Part shown: positions 1 through 7,482 of the stretch, in pieces
How positions within the stretch are numbered: the stretch's first letter is position 1
Layout: every line of letters begins with the position of its first letter
Assembly: GCA_049644285.1 (NCBI GenBank)
Contig: JBARRP010000305.1
Coordinates: 4,028 to 68,027, forward strand
Origin: CAVRXT01 sp049644285
GTDB taxonomy: Bacteria; Acidobacteriota; Terriglobia; Acidiferrales; UBA7541
DNA length: 64,000 nt
Direction of reading: 5' to 3'
Notes under the pieces: generated by a model
Seen by the model: the letters and a program-made list of their open reading frames with translations, nothing else
Database searches by the model: none
Told to the model about the DNA's origin: nothing
Made by a program: the position numbers and the translations under genes

Positions 1-223
1 GGCTGTCTTGCGCGTCACGCCTGAAAGGCAAGCGGCGGGCGGCTTGGCCCCGGCGCTCCAGGAAACGATACCGAATCTCCGAGCCGATCTCGCGCAAGCC
101 TCAGTGTGCGTCGAGACTTCCTGCCATCCGCCCAGCTCCGATCCCGAAACACTCACCGCGCTCCTCCGCAACGCTTCCGCAGGAGCCGTCGCCCGCTGAA
201 ACGCGCCCCGAAGCCTCCGCGAA

Positions 224-258
224 CTCCGGGTTCTCTGTGCCCTCTGCGTAATGTTTGC
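224..258. repeat. Degenerate CACAGAG-type intergenic repeat, copy 1
   Basis: Read on the minus strand, this block has the pattern GCAAACATTACGCAGAGG followed by GCACAGAGAACCCGGAG. It aligns almost without gaps to 4623-4659. Sequences of the type 'cacagaggacacggag' recur between genes in many environmental bacteria. Nothing else was recognised in the first 316 bases; the short reading frames there have no recognisable protein content. Confidence 0.45.
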
Positions 259-316
259 GCCTGGAATCGCAAGTTGCTGAGAAAATAGTAGGGTTTGCAG
301 AACGCTGGACAAAATC

Positions 317-694
317 ATGGGCGTTTATCGCGCGCTCGCGGTAACTGTGCTTTCGCTGCACCTGCTTTGGTGTGCCTGGGTGCTGTTGGGCTGGATGTTG
401 ACCCGTCGGCATCGCGTGCTGCGCCTGCTGCACATCGGTTCGCTCATCTACGCTATCATCATTGAGTTGGCGCCCTGGCCGCCCTGCCCTCTCACCGTGG
501 CTGAGATTTGGCTCGAGACGCGGGGAGGCGTCGCGCCCACTCGCGGTCCTTTTCTATTGCGTATGCTCGATGCCATCGTCTACCCCAACCTGCCGGAACC
601 GCTGGTCGTAGGCGTTGCGGTCGCTGTTTGCCTGGCGATCCTCGGGGTTTACGCGCGACGCTATCTGCGCCGCAGCGTGGGCGGCGCCTGGTGA
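317..694 (+). CDS. DUF2784 family membrane protein
   Basis: This 125-residue protein matches the DUF2784 pattern: a first helix with LHLLWCAWVLLGW (about residues 14-26), a second hydrophobic stretch (about 40-52), then a conserved WPPCPLTVAEIW core at residues 54-65 with the family's C-P-L-T signature, and a last helix near residues 95-112. It is predicted to sit in the inner membrane with three to four helices. No biochemical role is known for the family. The gene ends 7 bases before the next start on the same strand, so the two are probably co-transcribed. The ATG at 317 gives the usual family length. Confidence 0.8.
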   Translation: MGVYRALAVTVLSLHLLWCAWVLLGWMLTRRHRVLRLLHIGSLIYAIIIELAPWPPCPLTVAEIWLETRGGVAPTRGPFLLRMLDAIVYPNLPEPLVVGVAVAVCLAILGVYARRYLRRSVGGAW

Positions 695-701
695 TCAAAG
701 C

Positions 702-1322
702 ATGAGCGAGCGACGTTGCAGCGTTGATGCGTGTGGGCGGCCAGGGGCCGCTATGCTCGGCGCGGATTTCTTCTGTCGCCAGCACTTTATCGCCTCCTGC
801 GGGACACAGCTCGAGACGTATATCAAGCTGCTGGACCAGCGTCGTCTGGGCGACCTGCCGGTGGAATCGTTGCGGCGATTCATCCGCGACTGCATGCGCG
901 AGGCGGACAACATTGAACGCGATGCGCGGGATCTCGACAATCTCGAACGGGGTCGCCTTCTCGATATCATTCTTTCGGCTGCTGAGCTGGGCCGGCATTT
1001 GCGGCGAAGTCCACGAAAAGTTGCTTCCATTTCGATCGAGCTGCGCTCCAAAAAGCCGCGCGAACCCTGGCAGGAAGAGACCAAAACCCGGCTCATAAGC
1101 CGTTACGGCGCCATGACCCGCTGCCAACACCCTCTCGAAATCGATGAGCCGCTTCGCGTGATTCGCATGGACAACGGGCGAGCAACAGACGCTCGAGTCG
1201 CCTGGAGTCAAGAGAAAAGCGAGGGTCAGCACGACGTCGGCATTGAATTTCTGAACTGCGACAACTTTTGGGGGCTGGATTGGGATGCTCTCGATTGGGG
1301 TGACAAAGACCGCAGCGCCTGA
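702..1322 (+). CDS. Zinc-finger-like / PilZ-like domain protein
   Basis: The product has 206 residues. The N-terminus carries Cys6, Cys11, Cys25 and His28 (C-x4-C ... C-x2-H), a spacing that suggests a small zinc-binding finger. The middle (about 38-105) is helical. The C-terminus (about 118-195) resembles the divergent PilZ-like modules common in Acidobacteriota, with the signature DARVAWSQEKSEGQHDVGIE then F-x6-NFWGL. The classical RxxxR c-di-GMP-binding arginines are not evident, so nucleotide binding is uncertain. A longer upstream reading frame exists, but the ATG at 702 follows the preceding stop by 7 bases and starts exactly at the cysteine-rich region. The function is unknown; a regulatory or adaptor role is inferred. 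Confidence 0.7.
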   Translation: MSERRCSVDACGRPGAAMLGADFFCRQHFIASCGTQLETYIKLLDQRRLGDLPVESLRRFIRDCMREADNIERDARDLDNLERGRLLDIILSAAELGRHLRRSPRKVASISIELRSKKPREPWQEETKTRLISRYGAMTRCQHPLEIDEPLRVIRMDNGRATDARVAWSQEKSEGQHDVGIEFLNCDNFWGLDWDALDWGDKDRSA

Positions 1323-1375
1323 CACGCCCTGCGGAAGCCGGCCTCACCCACCACCCATATCCGCAGTCCCGCTTT

Positions 1376-2050
1376 TCACCCAATCCTCTGTTCCCAGGTC
1401 ATAGTGGTTTGTGCCAACTCCCGCAACACATCGGCGTCGGTTCTGCCCGAGCTTTTCAGGACGTGGAAGGAGTGGTCGGCGGTTTCGACTACGTGCAACA
1501 TCGCCTGCGAGCCCAGCTTGGTGCAGATGGGGCGCAACAGGTTGAGGTCCGCGAACTGATCGCGCGTCCCTTGTAAGAAGAGCATTGGCACGCTGACACG
1601 CGTTAGGTGGTCGGCACGCTTCGTCCCCGGCCGGCCCGGCGGGTGTAAGGGGAAGCCGAAGAACACCAGCCCGCGGACGCCCTCGAGCGGTTGCTCCGCG
1701 GCAGCCTGCGAAGTCATTCGTCCTCCCATCGACTTGCCTCCCGCCAACAGCGGCAGCTCAGGGGCTGCTTCCGCCGCTGTGCGCACCGCTGCCCGCACAG
1801 TAGCCGTGAGCAGAGCTGGCCCGTCGGGGACCCGGCGCCGTTGCTCCATGTACGGGAACTGGTAACGGAACGTCGCCACGCCCGCAGTAGCCAATTCGCG
1901 GGCGAGTGTTTCCAGGAATGGATGCCTCATTCCCGCGCCTGCGCCGTGCGCCAGCACCAGCAGGCACTGTGCCTGCGGCGGCCGTACAAAAAGCGCCGAG
2001 ACCTCGCCCGCATTTTCGACAGCAAACCGCACATCACTTGCACCTGACAT
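1376..2050 (-). CDS. Alpha/beta hydrolase (dienelactone hydrolase / KANL3-Tex30-like)
   Basis: This 224-residue protein has the alpha/beta hydrolase fold. The oxyanion loop is LAHGAGAGMRHPF (about 33-45), the nucleophile elbow is G-K-S107-M-G-G, the probable acid is Asp164 or Asp168 in GTRDQFADL, and the catalytic histidine is His193 in ADHSFHV. The AHGAGAG...HPF arrangement is typical of the KANL3/Tex30 (YcjY-like) branch of serine hydrolases. There is no signal peptide, so it is cytoplasmic. It is convergent with the PilZ-like gene. The substrate cannot be predicted. An esterase or carboxylesterase is most likely. Confidence 0.8.
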   Translation of the reverse strand: MSGASDVRFAVENAGEVSALFVRPPQAQCLLVLAHGAGAGMRHPFLETLARELATAGVATFRYQFPYMEQRRRVPDGPALLTATVRAAVRTAAEAAPELPLLAGGKSMGGRMTSQAAAEQPLEGVRGLVFFGFPLHPPGRPGTKRADHLTRVSVPMLFLQGTRDQFADLNLLRPICTKLGSQAMLHVVETADHSFHVLKSSGRTDADVLRELAQTTMTWEQRIG

Positions 2051-2236
2051 CTCGCGATTCTAGCAGACACAATAATGCCCAAGCGAAGGGCCAAGCCCGA
2101 AGAGGATCGGCTCCAGCGCACAGGCTCAGGCGCTGATTTATTGGGCACAAAGCTCCCATATCCCCATGCGGTTCTAGTACCTCCTGCTATCCTCTACTCA
2201 ACGGGCTTGGACCTACATCGAAAACTGGAGCGTTGT

Positions 2237-3862
2237 ATGAACACGACGTATCTTGCAGTTTCCTTGGGTGCACTCCTAAGTATTTCCCCGGCGTCTGGCG
2301 GGGCACAGCAACCCGCGGGGGCTGGCGCCCCTCAGAGCCAACCGGCTCAGCCGGGCCAATCGAACCCGCTCTATCGCATCACCGTCACCGCGCGCACAAC
2401 CAAGGCCATAAACTACCGCCACGCCAGCGGTCCGACCCCGGTCGATTTCAAAGGCACCGTGCTGGCGCCCTTCACCAAGGGCCAGGCCCGCGTCGAGAGC
2501 AAGAAGGGTGTCGTCGACATTTCCGCGAAATTCGACAAGCTTCAGCCGGCGAACCAATACGGCCAGCAATTCCTCACTTACGTCCTGTGGGCCATCACGC
2601 CTGAAGGCCGCGCCTCCAACTTGGGCGAGTTGGTGCTCGATGGCACGAAATCCAAGCTCGACGCTGCCACTGAATTTCAGGCTTTTGCCATGATCGTAAC
2701 CGCCGAGCCGTATTTCGCCGTGAACCAGCCGAGCGAAGTCGTCGTGATGGAAAATGTAGTCCGGCCGGACACCGAAGGAAACGTCGAAGAAATCGACGCG
2801 AAATTCGACCTGCTGCAACGTGGCGAGTATTCGACGATCTCGACTGGCCAAGACGTTCCGAATCTTGATTCACGCATCCCGCTGAGTCTCTACGAAGCGC
2901 GCTACGCGGTCCAGATCGCCAAAGCCGCGGGCGCCGAGCAGTACGCCGCGCCCAGCTTCCAGAAAGCCCAGCAGCTTCTCAAGCAGGCGGAAGAGTCCCA
3001 GACGAGCAAAGCGCCTCGAAAGACCATCGACATGTCCGCGCGCGAAGCGGTACAGACCGCCGAAGACGCTCGCTCCATCACCTTGAAGCGGCTCGAGGAA
3101 GAGCGCCAGGGAGTGGATCGCAAGGCCGCCGAAGCGCGCGAAGCGCTCGCCAAGCAGCAGGCTTCCGATGCCGAGAAAGCGAGACTCGAAGCTCAACTCG
3201 CGGCTGAGCATGCTGCGCGCGACAAGGCCGACGCCGAGGCCGCCCGCACCGCCGCTCTCGCTCAGCAGCAGGATGCCGAGAAAGCCGCGCAACTCGCCGC
3301 GCAACAGAAGGCTGCCGCCGAAGCCGAAACTGAAAAAGCGAAGCAGGCCACCGCGCTGGCCGAAGCAGAGAAGGCGGATCTGCGCGCCAAGCTCCTAAAT
3401 CAGTTAAATATGGTCTTGCAGACCCGCGACACTGTCCGCGGCCTGATCGTCAACATGTCCGACGTGCTTTTCGACACCGCCAGTTACACCCTCAAGCCTG
3501 GCGCCCGCGAAAAGCTCGCGAAAATTTCCGGCATCCTGTTGGCGTATCCGAGCCTGAAAGTTCAGGTGGAAGGGCATACAGACAGCGTAGGCGGCGACGA
3601 TTTCAATCAGCGCCTCTCCGAGCAGCGCGCCGGCAGCGTTCGTGGCTACCTGGTTGACCAGGGCGTGCAGTCCGGTTCGATCACCTCCCAGGGCTTTGGC
3701 AAAACGCAGCCCGTCGCTTCGAACGACACGCCCGAAGGACGCCAGCAAAACCGTCGCGTCGAGCTCGTCGTGAACGGCGACGCCATCGGCGCATCCGCTG
3801 ACCCAGCTACGCTGCCCGCCGCGGCTGCGGCGCGCCCCACGTCCCCGCCATCGCCGCAATAG
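2237..3862 (+). CDS. OmpA-family outer-membrane/peptidoglycan-anchoring protein with coiled coil
   Basis: The start is set at ATG 2237, which begins a signal peptide (residues 1 to about 23, hydrophobic LAVSLGALLSISPASGG); the frame is open further upstream without coding character. The mature 541-residue precursor has a beta-rich N-terminal half, a DUF4398-like helical segment (about 222-280; LYEARYAVQIAKAAGAEQY), an Ala/Glu/Lys-rich coiled coil (about 285-395) and a C-terminal OmpA domain (406-513). The OmpA domain carries the peptidoglycan-binding signature: LFDTAS, VEGHTDSVGG, and NRRVEL with its arginine. The tail is Pro/Ala-rich. It probably links the outer membrane to the cell wall across the periplasm. 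It stands alone, without a Tol-Pal neighbourhood. Confidence 0.85.
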   Translation: MNTTYLAVSLGALLSISPASGGAQQPAGAGAPQSQPAQPGQSNPLYRITVTARTTKAINYRHASGPTPVDFKGTVLAPFTKGQARVESKKGVVDISAKFDKLQPANQYGQQFLTYVLWAITPEGRASNLGELVLDGTKSKLDAATEFQAFAMIVTAEPYFAVNQPSEVVVMENVVRPDTEGNVEEIDAKFDLLQRGEYSTISTGQDVPNLDSRIPLSLYEARYAVQIAKAAGAEQYAAPSFQKAQQLLKQAEESQTSKAPRKTIDMSAREAVQTAEDARSITLKRLEEERQGVDRKAAEAREALAKQQASDAEKARLEAQLAAEHAARDKADAEAARTAALAQQQDAEKAAQLAAQQKAAAEAETEKAKQATALAEAEKADLRAKLLNQLNMVLQTRDTVRGLIVNMSDVLFDTASYTLKPGAREKLAKISGILLAYPSLKVQVEGHTDSVGGDDFNQRLSEQRAGSVRGYLVDQGVQSGSITSQGFGKTQPVASNDTPEGRQQNRRVELVVNGDAIGASADPATLPAAAAARPTSPPSPQ

Positions 3863-3939
3863 TTGTCGCCTGCGGCGTCCCTGGGCCCACTCGTCACGTC
3901 AGCGTGCGGCTTCAGCCGTGCCGAAAAGCTCCGGGAATT

Positions 3940-3958
3940 CAGGGGTCTTAACCCCCTG
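3940..3958 (+). terminator. Possible stem-loop after the OmpA-like gene
   Basis: CAGGGGTCTTAACCCCCTG folds into a 6-base-pair stem with one bulged C. A smaller CGGC-TTCA-GCCG hairpin lies just upstream at 3907-3918. There is no U-tract after either, so intrinsic termination is only a possibility. Confidence 0.25.
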
Positions 3959-4023
3959 AGATCAGTCGTCGAAGCGTTTATGAGATAGGTATATAGGTTC
4001 TCGTCCCGCCTTACTATCTTTGC

Positions 4024-4554
4024 CTAAGCTTTACTCGCGGCCTTCTTGGCTTCCGCCGAATCATAGCTCTCGCCGTAAATGGACGGCACCTTCCCGCCCA
4101 TCGGCCGCAAGTACGTGGACAACTGCCCGCGGTGATGAATGGAGTGCTTCAGGCCAAACTCTAGAAAGGTCACCGCCGGCCACTGAAACAACCCTCGGAA
4201 ATCCAGCACCTTCGACAGTTGCTCGCCCGACAACGTCGTCAGCCGCTCGAAGTCCCTCGCAAAGGATTCCGCATACCAGCTCGCCAGTTCTGCCGAATTC
4301 CGCACCGAATCCGGCCGGTTAATTGGCGCAAGGTTGAATTCGCCCGCCGCGGGCGCCGCGAAGAAACGATGCTCTGCTGCCGCGATGTGCCACGCCAGTT
4401 CCAGCGCCGTCCTGGAACACGGATCTGGCCGAAAATCTCCCTTGTCCAGGGGGATCGCCTCGATGACGCTCTTCGTCGCCCGGTGCTCGTTTTTCAGCGC
4501 TGGCAGGGTCATCTGCAGCAGGAATGCAGCTTGTCCGGGTTGCAAGTTTGGCAT
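4024..4554 (-). CDS. DinB family protein
   Basis: The reading frame extends upstream, but the start is set at 4554 because an excellent GGAGG (4565-4569 on the complement) lies 10 bases before this ATG, and the family begins here. The 176-residue product is a four-helix-bundle DinB protein. The three metal-binding histidines are His56 (LAWHIAAAEH), His137 and His141 (KHSIHHRGQL). Members of the family bind a divalent metal; some are thiol-S-transferases, but the chemistry of this one is unknown. The HHRGQLSTYLR motif is a strong DinB hallmark. The protein is cytoplasmic and appears to be a single-gene unit. Confidence 0.85.
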   Translation of the reverse strand: MPNLQPGQAAFLLQMTLPALKNEHRATKSVIEAIPLDKGDFRPDPCSRTALELAWHIAAAEHRFFAAPAAGEFNLAPINRPDSVRNSAELASWYAESFARDFERLTTLSGEQLSKVLDFRGLFQWPAVTFLEFGLKHSIHHRGQLSTYLRPMGGKVPSIYGESYDSAEAKKAASKA

Positions 4555-4622
4555 CGTCGTCACACCTCCGGGTAGGGGAGTATACCTCAAGGCCTCCTTC
4601 CGAGCCGTGCCTTCTCTGCGGT

Positions 4623-4659
4623 CTCCGAATTTCTCCGTGTCCTCTGTGAAATGTTTTGC
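4623..4659. repeat. Degenerate CACAGAG-type intergenic repeat, copy 2
   Basis: On the minus strand it reads GCAAAACATTTCACAGAG then GACACGGAGAAATTCGGAG. It aligns with 224-258 over its whole length with roughly three quarters of bases identical. It lies directly upstream of, and partly overlaps, the LysE gene fragment, so it may mark a recombination edge. Confidence 0.5.
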
Positions 4660-4941
4660 CTTTCGCCTTTGTCCTTGATCGTGAATGTTCTGAATCTGAA
4701 GACGGCGCTGTTTTTCTTCGCCTTCCTTCCGCAATTCGTGAACCCGTCGCGCGGCCCCGTTGTCGCCCAAATTCTCTTTCTCGGTTTGCTTTTCGCTGCG
4801 ATCCTGTATTTCGGGGATGCCAAGCGAGTCTTCGTTCTCTTGCACGGCATCGTGAAACGAAGCGCCAAGCTGGCGGACGAAGACATTCGGCTTGCCGAAA
4901 CACGGATGCAGCTTCACAACAGGCGTTTCGAAAGGAGATAG
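4651..4941 (+). pseudogene. Mosaic remnant: LysE translocator fragment joined to HigB toxin C-terminus
   Basis: This 96-codon frame fuses pieces of two unrelated proteins. Residues about 8-48 read as an internal stretch of a LysE/RhtB amino-acid exporter (NVLNLKTALFFFAFLPQFV, with the family's N-x-KT-x-LFF-x-AFLPQF). From about residue 49 the frame becomes the C-terminal third of a HigB/RelE-type toxin (LYFGDAKRVFVLLHGIVKRS, then a helix ending in R-R-F-E-R-R). The N-terminal part of the toxin, with most of its ribonuclease core, and both ends of the exporter are missing. The stop is 2 bases before the higA-like GTG, the normal spacing of a higBA operon. It is almost certainly non-functional. 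This reading rests on remembered family motifs. Confidence 0.65.
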
Positions 4942-4943
4942 CC

Positions 4944-5270
4944 GTGGCCACTCGTTGGAATCGTTTCTATGCGAAACAAATCGAGGATCATCGCCTCAGA
5001 AGTCTCGTCGAACAAGAACTCGAGAATCTGCGGTTGGGAGTGCAGATCGCCAAGCTCCGCGAGCAAGAAAAGCTGAGCCAGACCAAGCGGGCTGCGCTTG
5101 CCGACATGAGCGCTCCCAAAATCTCGGCGATCGAGAACGAACCTCGGAATCTGACGATTGCGACTCTGATTCGCGTCGCGCACGCGTTGGGCAGCAAGGT
5201 CGAGATCAAGCTGGTGCCTCAAAAAAAAACCAAGCAGCGTCAAGGTCGACGTTCAGGCCGCACCGCCTGA
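4944..5270 (+). CDS. higA: HigA-like XRE antitoxin (apparently orphaned)
   Basis: The product has 108 residues, with a GTG start preceded by GGAG (4934-4937) at 6 bases. A helix-turn-helix of the Cro/C1 type occupies about residues 32-80: it begins LGVQIAKLREQEKLSQTKRA and contains SAPKISAIE and NLTIATLIRVAHALG. The basic N-terminal extension (residues 1-31) is like that of HigA antitoxins encoded behind HigB. The only upstream toxin sequence is a truncated C-terminus fused to a LysE fragment, so this antitoxin seems to have outlived its toxin and may act as a free regulator. A run of nine A bases (5221-5229) near the 3' end could be a slippage site. The tail is Lys/Arg-rich. Confidence 0.75.
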   Translation: MATRWNRFYAKQIEDHRLRSLVEQELENLRLGVQIAKLREQEKLSQTKRAALADMSAPKISAIENEPRNLTIATLIRVAHALGSKVEIKLVPQKKTKQRQGRRSGRTA

Positions 5271-5518
5271 TGATGCCTCGGGCGCGGAGCCCTCTAACCT
5301 CAAACCTCTGCTCTTCTGTCTACGACATGCAACCCCTTGAATTCGCTGACGAGAAGCTGGATGCTCTACACGTGGAGGCGCGAAATGTCGGAAGCAGCGA
5401 ACTTGACGGGAAAACGCGTTTGGCTCAGCCCAGACCGCGTGAGGGGCGCGTGCTCTTGTCCAACCCCTAGCGTCCAGTTTCTACATGTCCCGAGCCACTG
5501 CGAGGGAATCCTAAGAAT

Positions 5519-5880
5519 CCTACTCACAACACGAAAACGAATAGAATTCGATCCAACTCATAGAAAACAAAAGATACCGGTTTGTTCTGCCCGCAACAAA
5601 AACGTACTTTTTCAGATCGTCCAGCGTCCAGACTCGAGCTCCGGTTTTCGGAGTCTGCTCGGTGGTCCCGCAGTTCCGGGATTCCGGCAAGCCGGAAACT
5701 CGGCCGGAGTCCTGGCACCGGACTTCCAGCCTCCGAAACCCTACTCGATACACGAAACAACACAAAACAACAGTCGCAAACTCACAACTGCAACAAAACA
5801 CGAAGCTAACCATCTTTTGCCCGATACAAAATCGCATGTTTCTCTGGGGCCGAGTCTTGTCCAGCATCCAGCCTCTAGAA
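5519..5880. repeat. Non-coding region with two degenerate direct-repeat copies
   Basis: No gene is recognised between 5271 and 5922. Within it, 5519-5636 and 5739-5880 share the same succession of blocks: CCTACTC..ACACGAAA, an A/C-rich stretch, a TTCTGCCCG / TTTTGCCCG box followed by CAACAAAAACG / ATACAAAATCG, and then GTCCAGC-TCCAG. A third GTCCAG motif lies near 5471. Between the copies is a GC-rich segment with the perfect inverted repeat TTCCGGCAAGCCGGAA at 5682-5697. The copies are diverged, so this is an old duplication or a repeat family. It contains no convincing open frame. Confidence 0.5.
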
Positions 5881-5922
5881 ACCTTGACATCATGGGAAAA
5901 CGGCCTACGATAGCGAAAAGCA

Positions 5923-6345
5923 ATGGCTGCACCGGCGCAAAGCGGGATCATCCCGGAAAAGAGCCTTTTCCGGATCGGCGAGGTGAGCCGTCTCACCTCC
6001 ACCAAATCGTTCGTCCTGCGCTACTGGGAGACGGAATTCCCGACGCTTCAGCCGGTGAAAAGCCCGAGCGGGCATCGCCTCTACCGCCGCGAAGATATCG
6101 AGAGCGTCTTCGAAATCAAGCGGCTGCTTTACGAAGAGGGTTTTACGATTGCCGGCGCCCGGAAGCATCTCGCCGAGCAGCACGGTCACCCGGGCCACGC
6201 CGGCATTGGAGACCCGCAAGCACGGGCTCAGGTTGCGCCCACCCAGGCCGAGCGTCCGGCGCGGCAATCGCGCGCGCAGCAGAAACTCCTGCTCGATCTC
6301 CGCGAAGAACTGCAAGCGATCTTGACCCTTCTCGAACGTGGGTGA
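5923..6345 (+). CDS. MerR family transcriptional regulator
   Basis: This 140-residue protein has an N-terminal MerR winged helix-turn-helix (about 15-84): LFRIGEVSRLTSTKSFVLRY, then W-E-T-EFP, the wing SGHRLYRREDI and the helix FTIAGARKHL. The C-terminus (about 112-138) is a short dimerisation helix, LLDLREELQAILTLL. There are no effector-domain cysteines, so it is not a metal sensor of the classical kind; it is closer to the HspR/MlrA-like single-domain group. The target is unknown. The gene ends 25 bases before tRNA-Pro. Confidence 0.85.
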   Translation: MAAPAQSGIIPEKSLFRIGEVSRLTSTKSFVLRYWETEFPTLQPVKSPSGHRLYRREDIESVFEIKRLLYEEGFTIAGARKHLAEQHGHPGHAGIGDPQARAQVAPTQAERPARQSRAQQKLLLDLREELQAILTLLERG

Positions 6346-6370
6346 TACGCTATTTTGCGGTTGTTGCGGT

Positions 6371-6447
6371 CGGGACGTGGCGCAGCCTGGTAGCGCGCAC
6401 GCTTGGGGTGCGTGAGGTCGCTGGTTCGAATCCAGTCGTCCCGACCA
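6371..6447 (+). tRNA. tRNA-Pro (anticodon GGG)
   Basis: The acceptor stem CGGGACG (6371-6377) pairs with CGTCCCG (6437-6443), followed by discriminator A and an encoded CCA (6445-6447). The anticodon stem CACGC/GCGTG (6398-6402/6410-6414) closes the loop TTGGGGT, giving anticodon GGG at 6405-6407. The T arm has TTCGAAT closed by a 5-bp stem. The D arm has GCGCAGCCTGGTAGCGC. All cloverleaf elements are present. Confidence 0.97.
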
Positions 6448-6523
6448 CTCTCCTCTCCGGTCCCGTGGATCGGGAGTTCGCAGGCGCCGCTCGACCGCGT
6501 GTTTTCGCAAGCTAGCTACATCC

Positions 6524-7285
6524 ATGCCTCATATTCTTATAACCAACGATGATGGAATCGCCGCGCCGGGCTTGCGGGCGCTCGTCCAGGCGCTAAGCGG
6601 CCTGGGCACCGTGAGCGTCGTCGCGCCAAGCCACGAGCGCAGCGCCGCGGCACAATCCCTCACGCTTCGCCAGCCCATCTATTGCGATCAGGTTGCCGAG
6701 CGCGAATGGGCCGTTGAAGGCACGCCCGCCGATGCCATGATCCTCGCATTCCACACGCTCTTGAAGGAGCGGCCAGACCTGGTCGTTTCCGGCATCAATC
6801 GCGGCGGCAACATGGGCGAAAATATTTATTATTCGGGAACGGTAGGCGCGGCGATGGAAGCTGCGATCAACCACGTTCCCGCCGTGGCCGTTTCGGTCGC
6901 GCATCGCGGCAAGGATCTCGACTATGAGCCCGCGGCGCAATTCACGAAGCGCCTCGCGCCGCTGATCCTCAAAGAAGGATTGCCGGAGGACGTCATTCTC
7001 AACGTGAACGTGCCACACCCGTGGAACGGGAGCGTGCGCTTTACGCGCCAGTCTTCCAAGATCACGCGCAACCTGCTCAAGCCCGGAGAAGACCCGCGCG
7101 GCCGGACATATTACTGGCTGCACGAGCAGGAATTGAAAAACGGCATCGAGCGCGACACCGATTACGCCGCGATTCGTGACGGCGCGATTTCCGTCACGCC
7201 GCTGCAACTCGACCACACCCACTCCGCTTCTTTGAATCACCTCTCCCACTGGGCCAAACTCCTGCAAGGTCCAGGGCCCAAATAG
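6524..7285 (+). CDS. surE: 5'/3'-nucleotidase SurE
   Basis: SurE dephosphorylates nucleoside 5'- and 3'-monophosphates in a metal-dependent reaction in the cytoplasm. The 253-residue protein is of normal family length. The N-terminal metal-binding ITNDDGIAAPG (residues 6-16) is intact, followed by VVAPSHERSAAAQSLTL with the conserved serine, VEGTPADA, and VSGINRGGNMGENIYYSGTV, which carries the second metal-site asparagine. The C-terminal DTDYAAIRDGAISVTPLQLD is typical. The start is ATG 6524; no strong Shine-Dalgarno is visible. It follows tRNA-Pro by 76 bases. Confidence 0.95.
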   Translation: MPHILITNDDGIAAPGLRALVQALSGLGTVSVVAPSHERSAAAQSLTLRQPIYCDQVAEREWAVEGTPADAMILAFHTLLKERPDLVVSGINRGGNMGENIYYSGTVGAAMEAAINHVPAVAVSVAHRGKDLDYEPAAQFTKRLAPLILKEGLPEDVILNVNVPHPWNGSVRFTRQSSKITRNLLKPGEDPRGRTYYWLHEQELKNGIERDTDYAAIRDGAISVTPLQLDHTHSASLNHLSHWAKLLQGPGPK

Positions 7286-7482
7286 AACCGCGGAGCCGTC
7301 CGTGTACGCGACGCGCAGTCCCGCAAGCGGACAATCCTTCCCAGGCGAACGCGGCAATCACTTATCTAACCGCTTGCAAAATCAAATCTTAAGAGCGCCT
7401 GCCAGTGGAATCAGACTTGCCACGCTACCCAAGAGAATCGGCCTCACGGGACCACCTTTCGGGTGTGCGAACAGGAGGGACC

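Noticed and set aside
492..1325. 277-codon minus-strand frame opposite the DUF2784 and PilZ-like genes
   Set aside because: It runs antisense to two genes with recognisable families and contains no domain pattern; it is a shadow.
5337..6515. 392-codon frame covering the repeat region, MerR gene and tRNA
   Set aside because: It reads through a tRNA gene and through non-coding repeat sequence, so it is not a gene.
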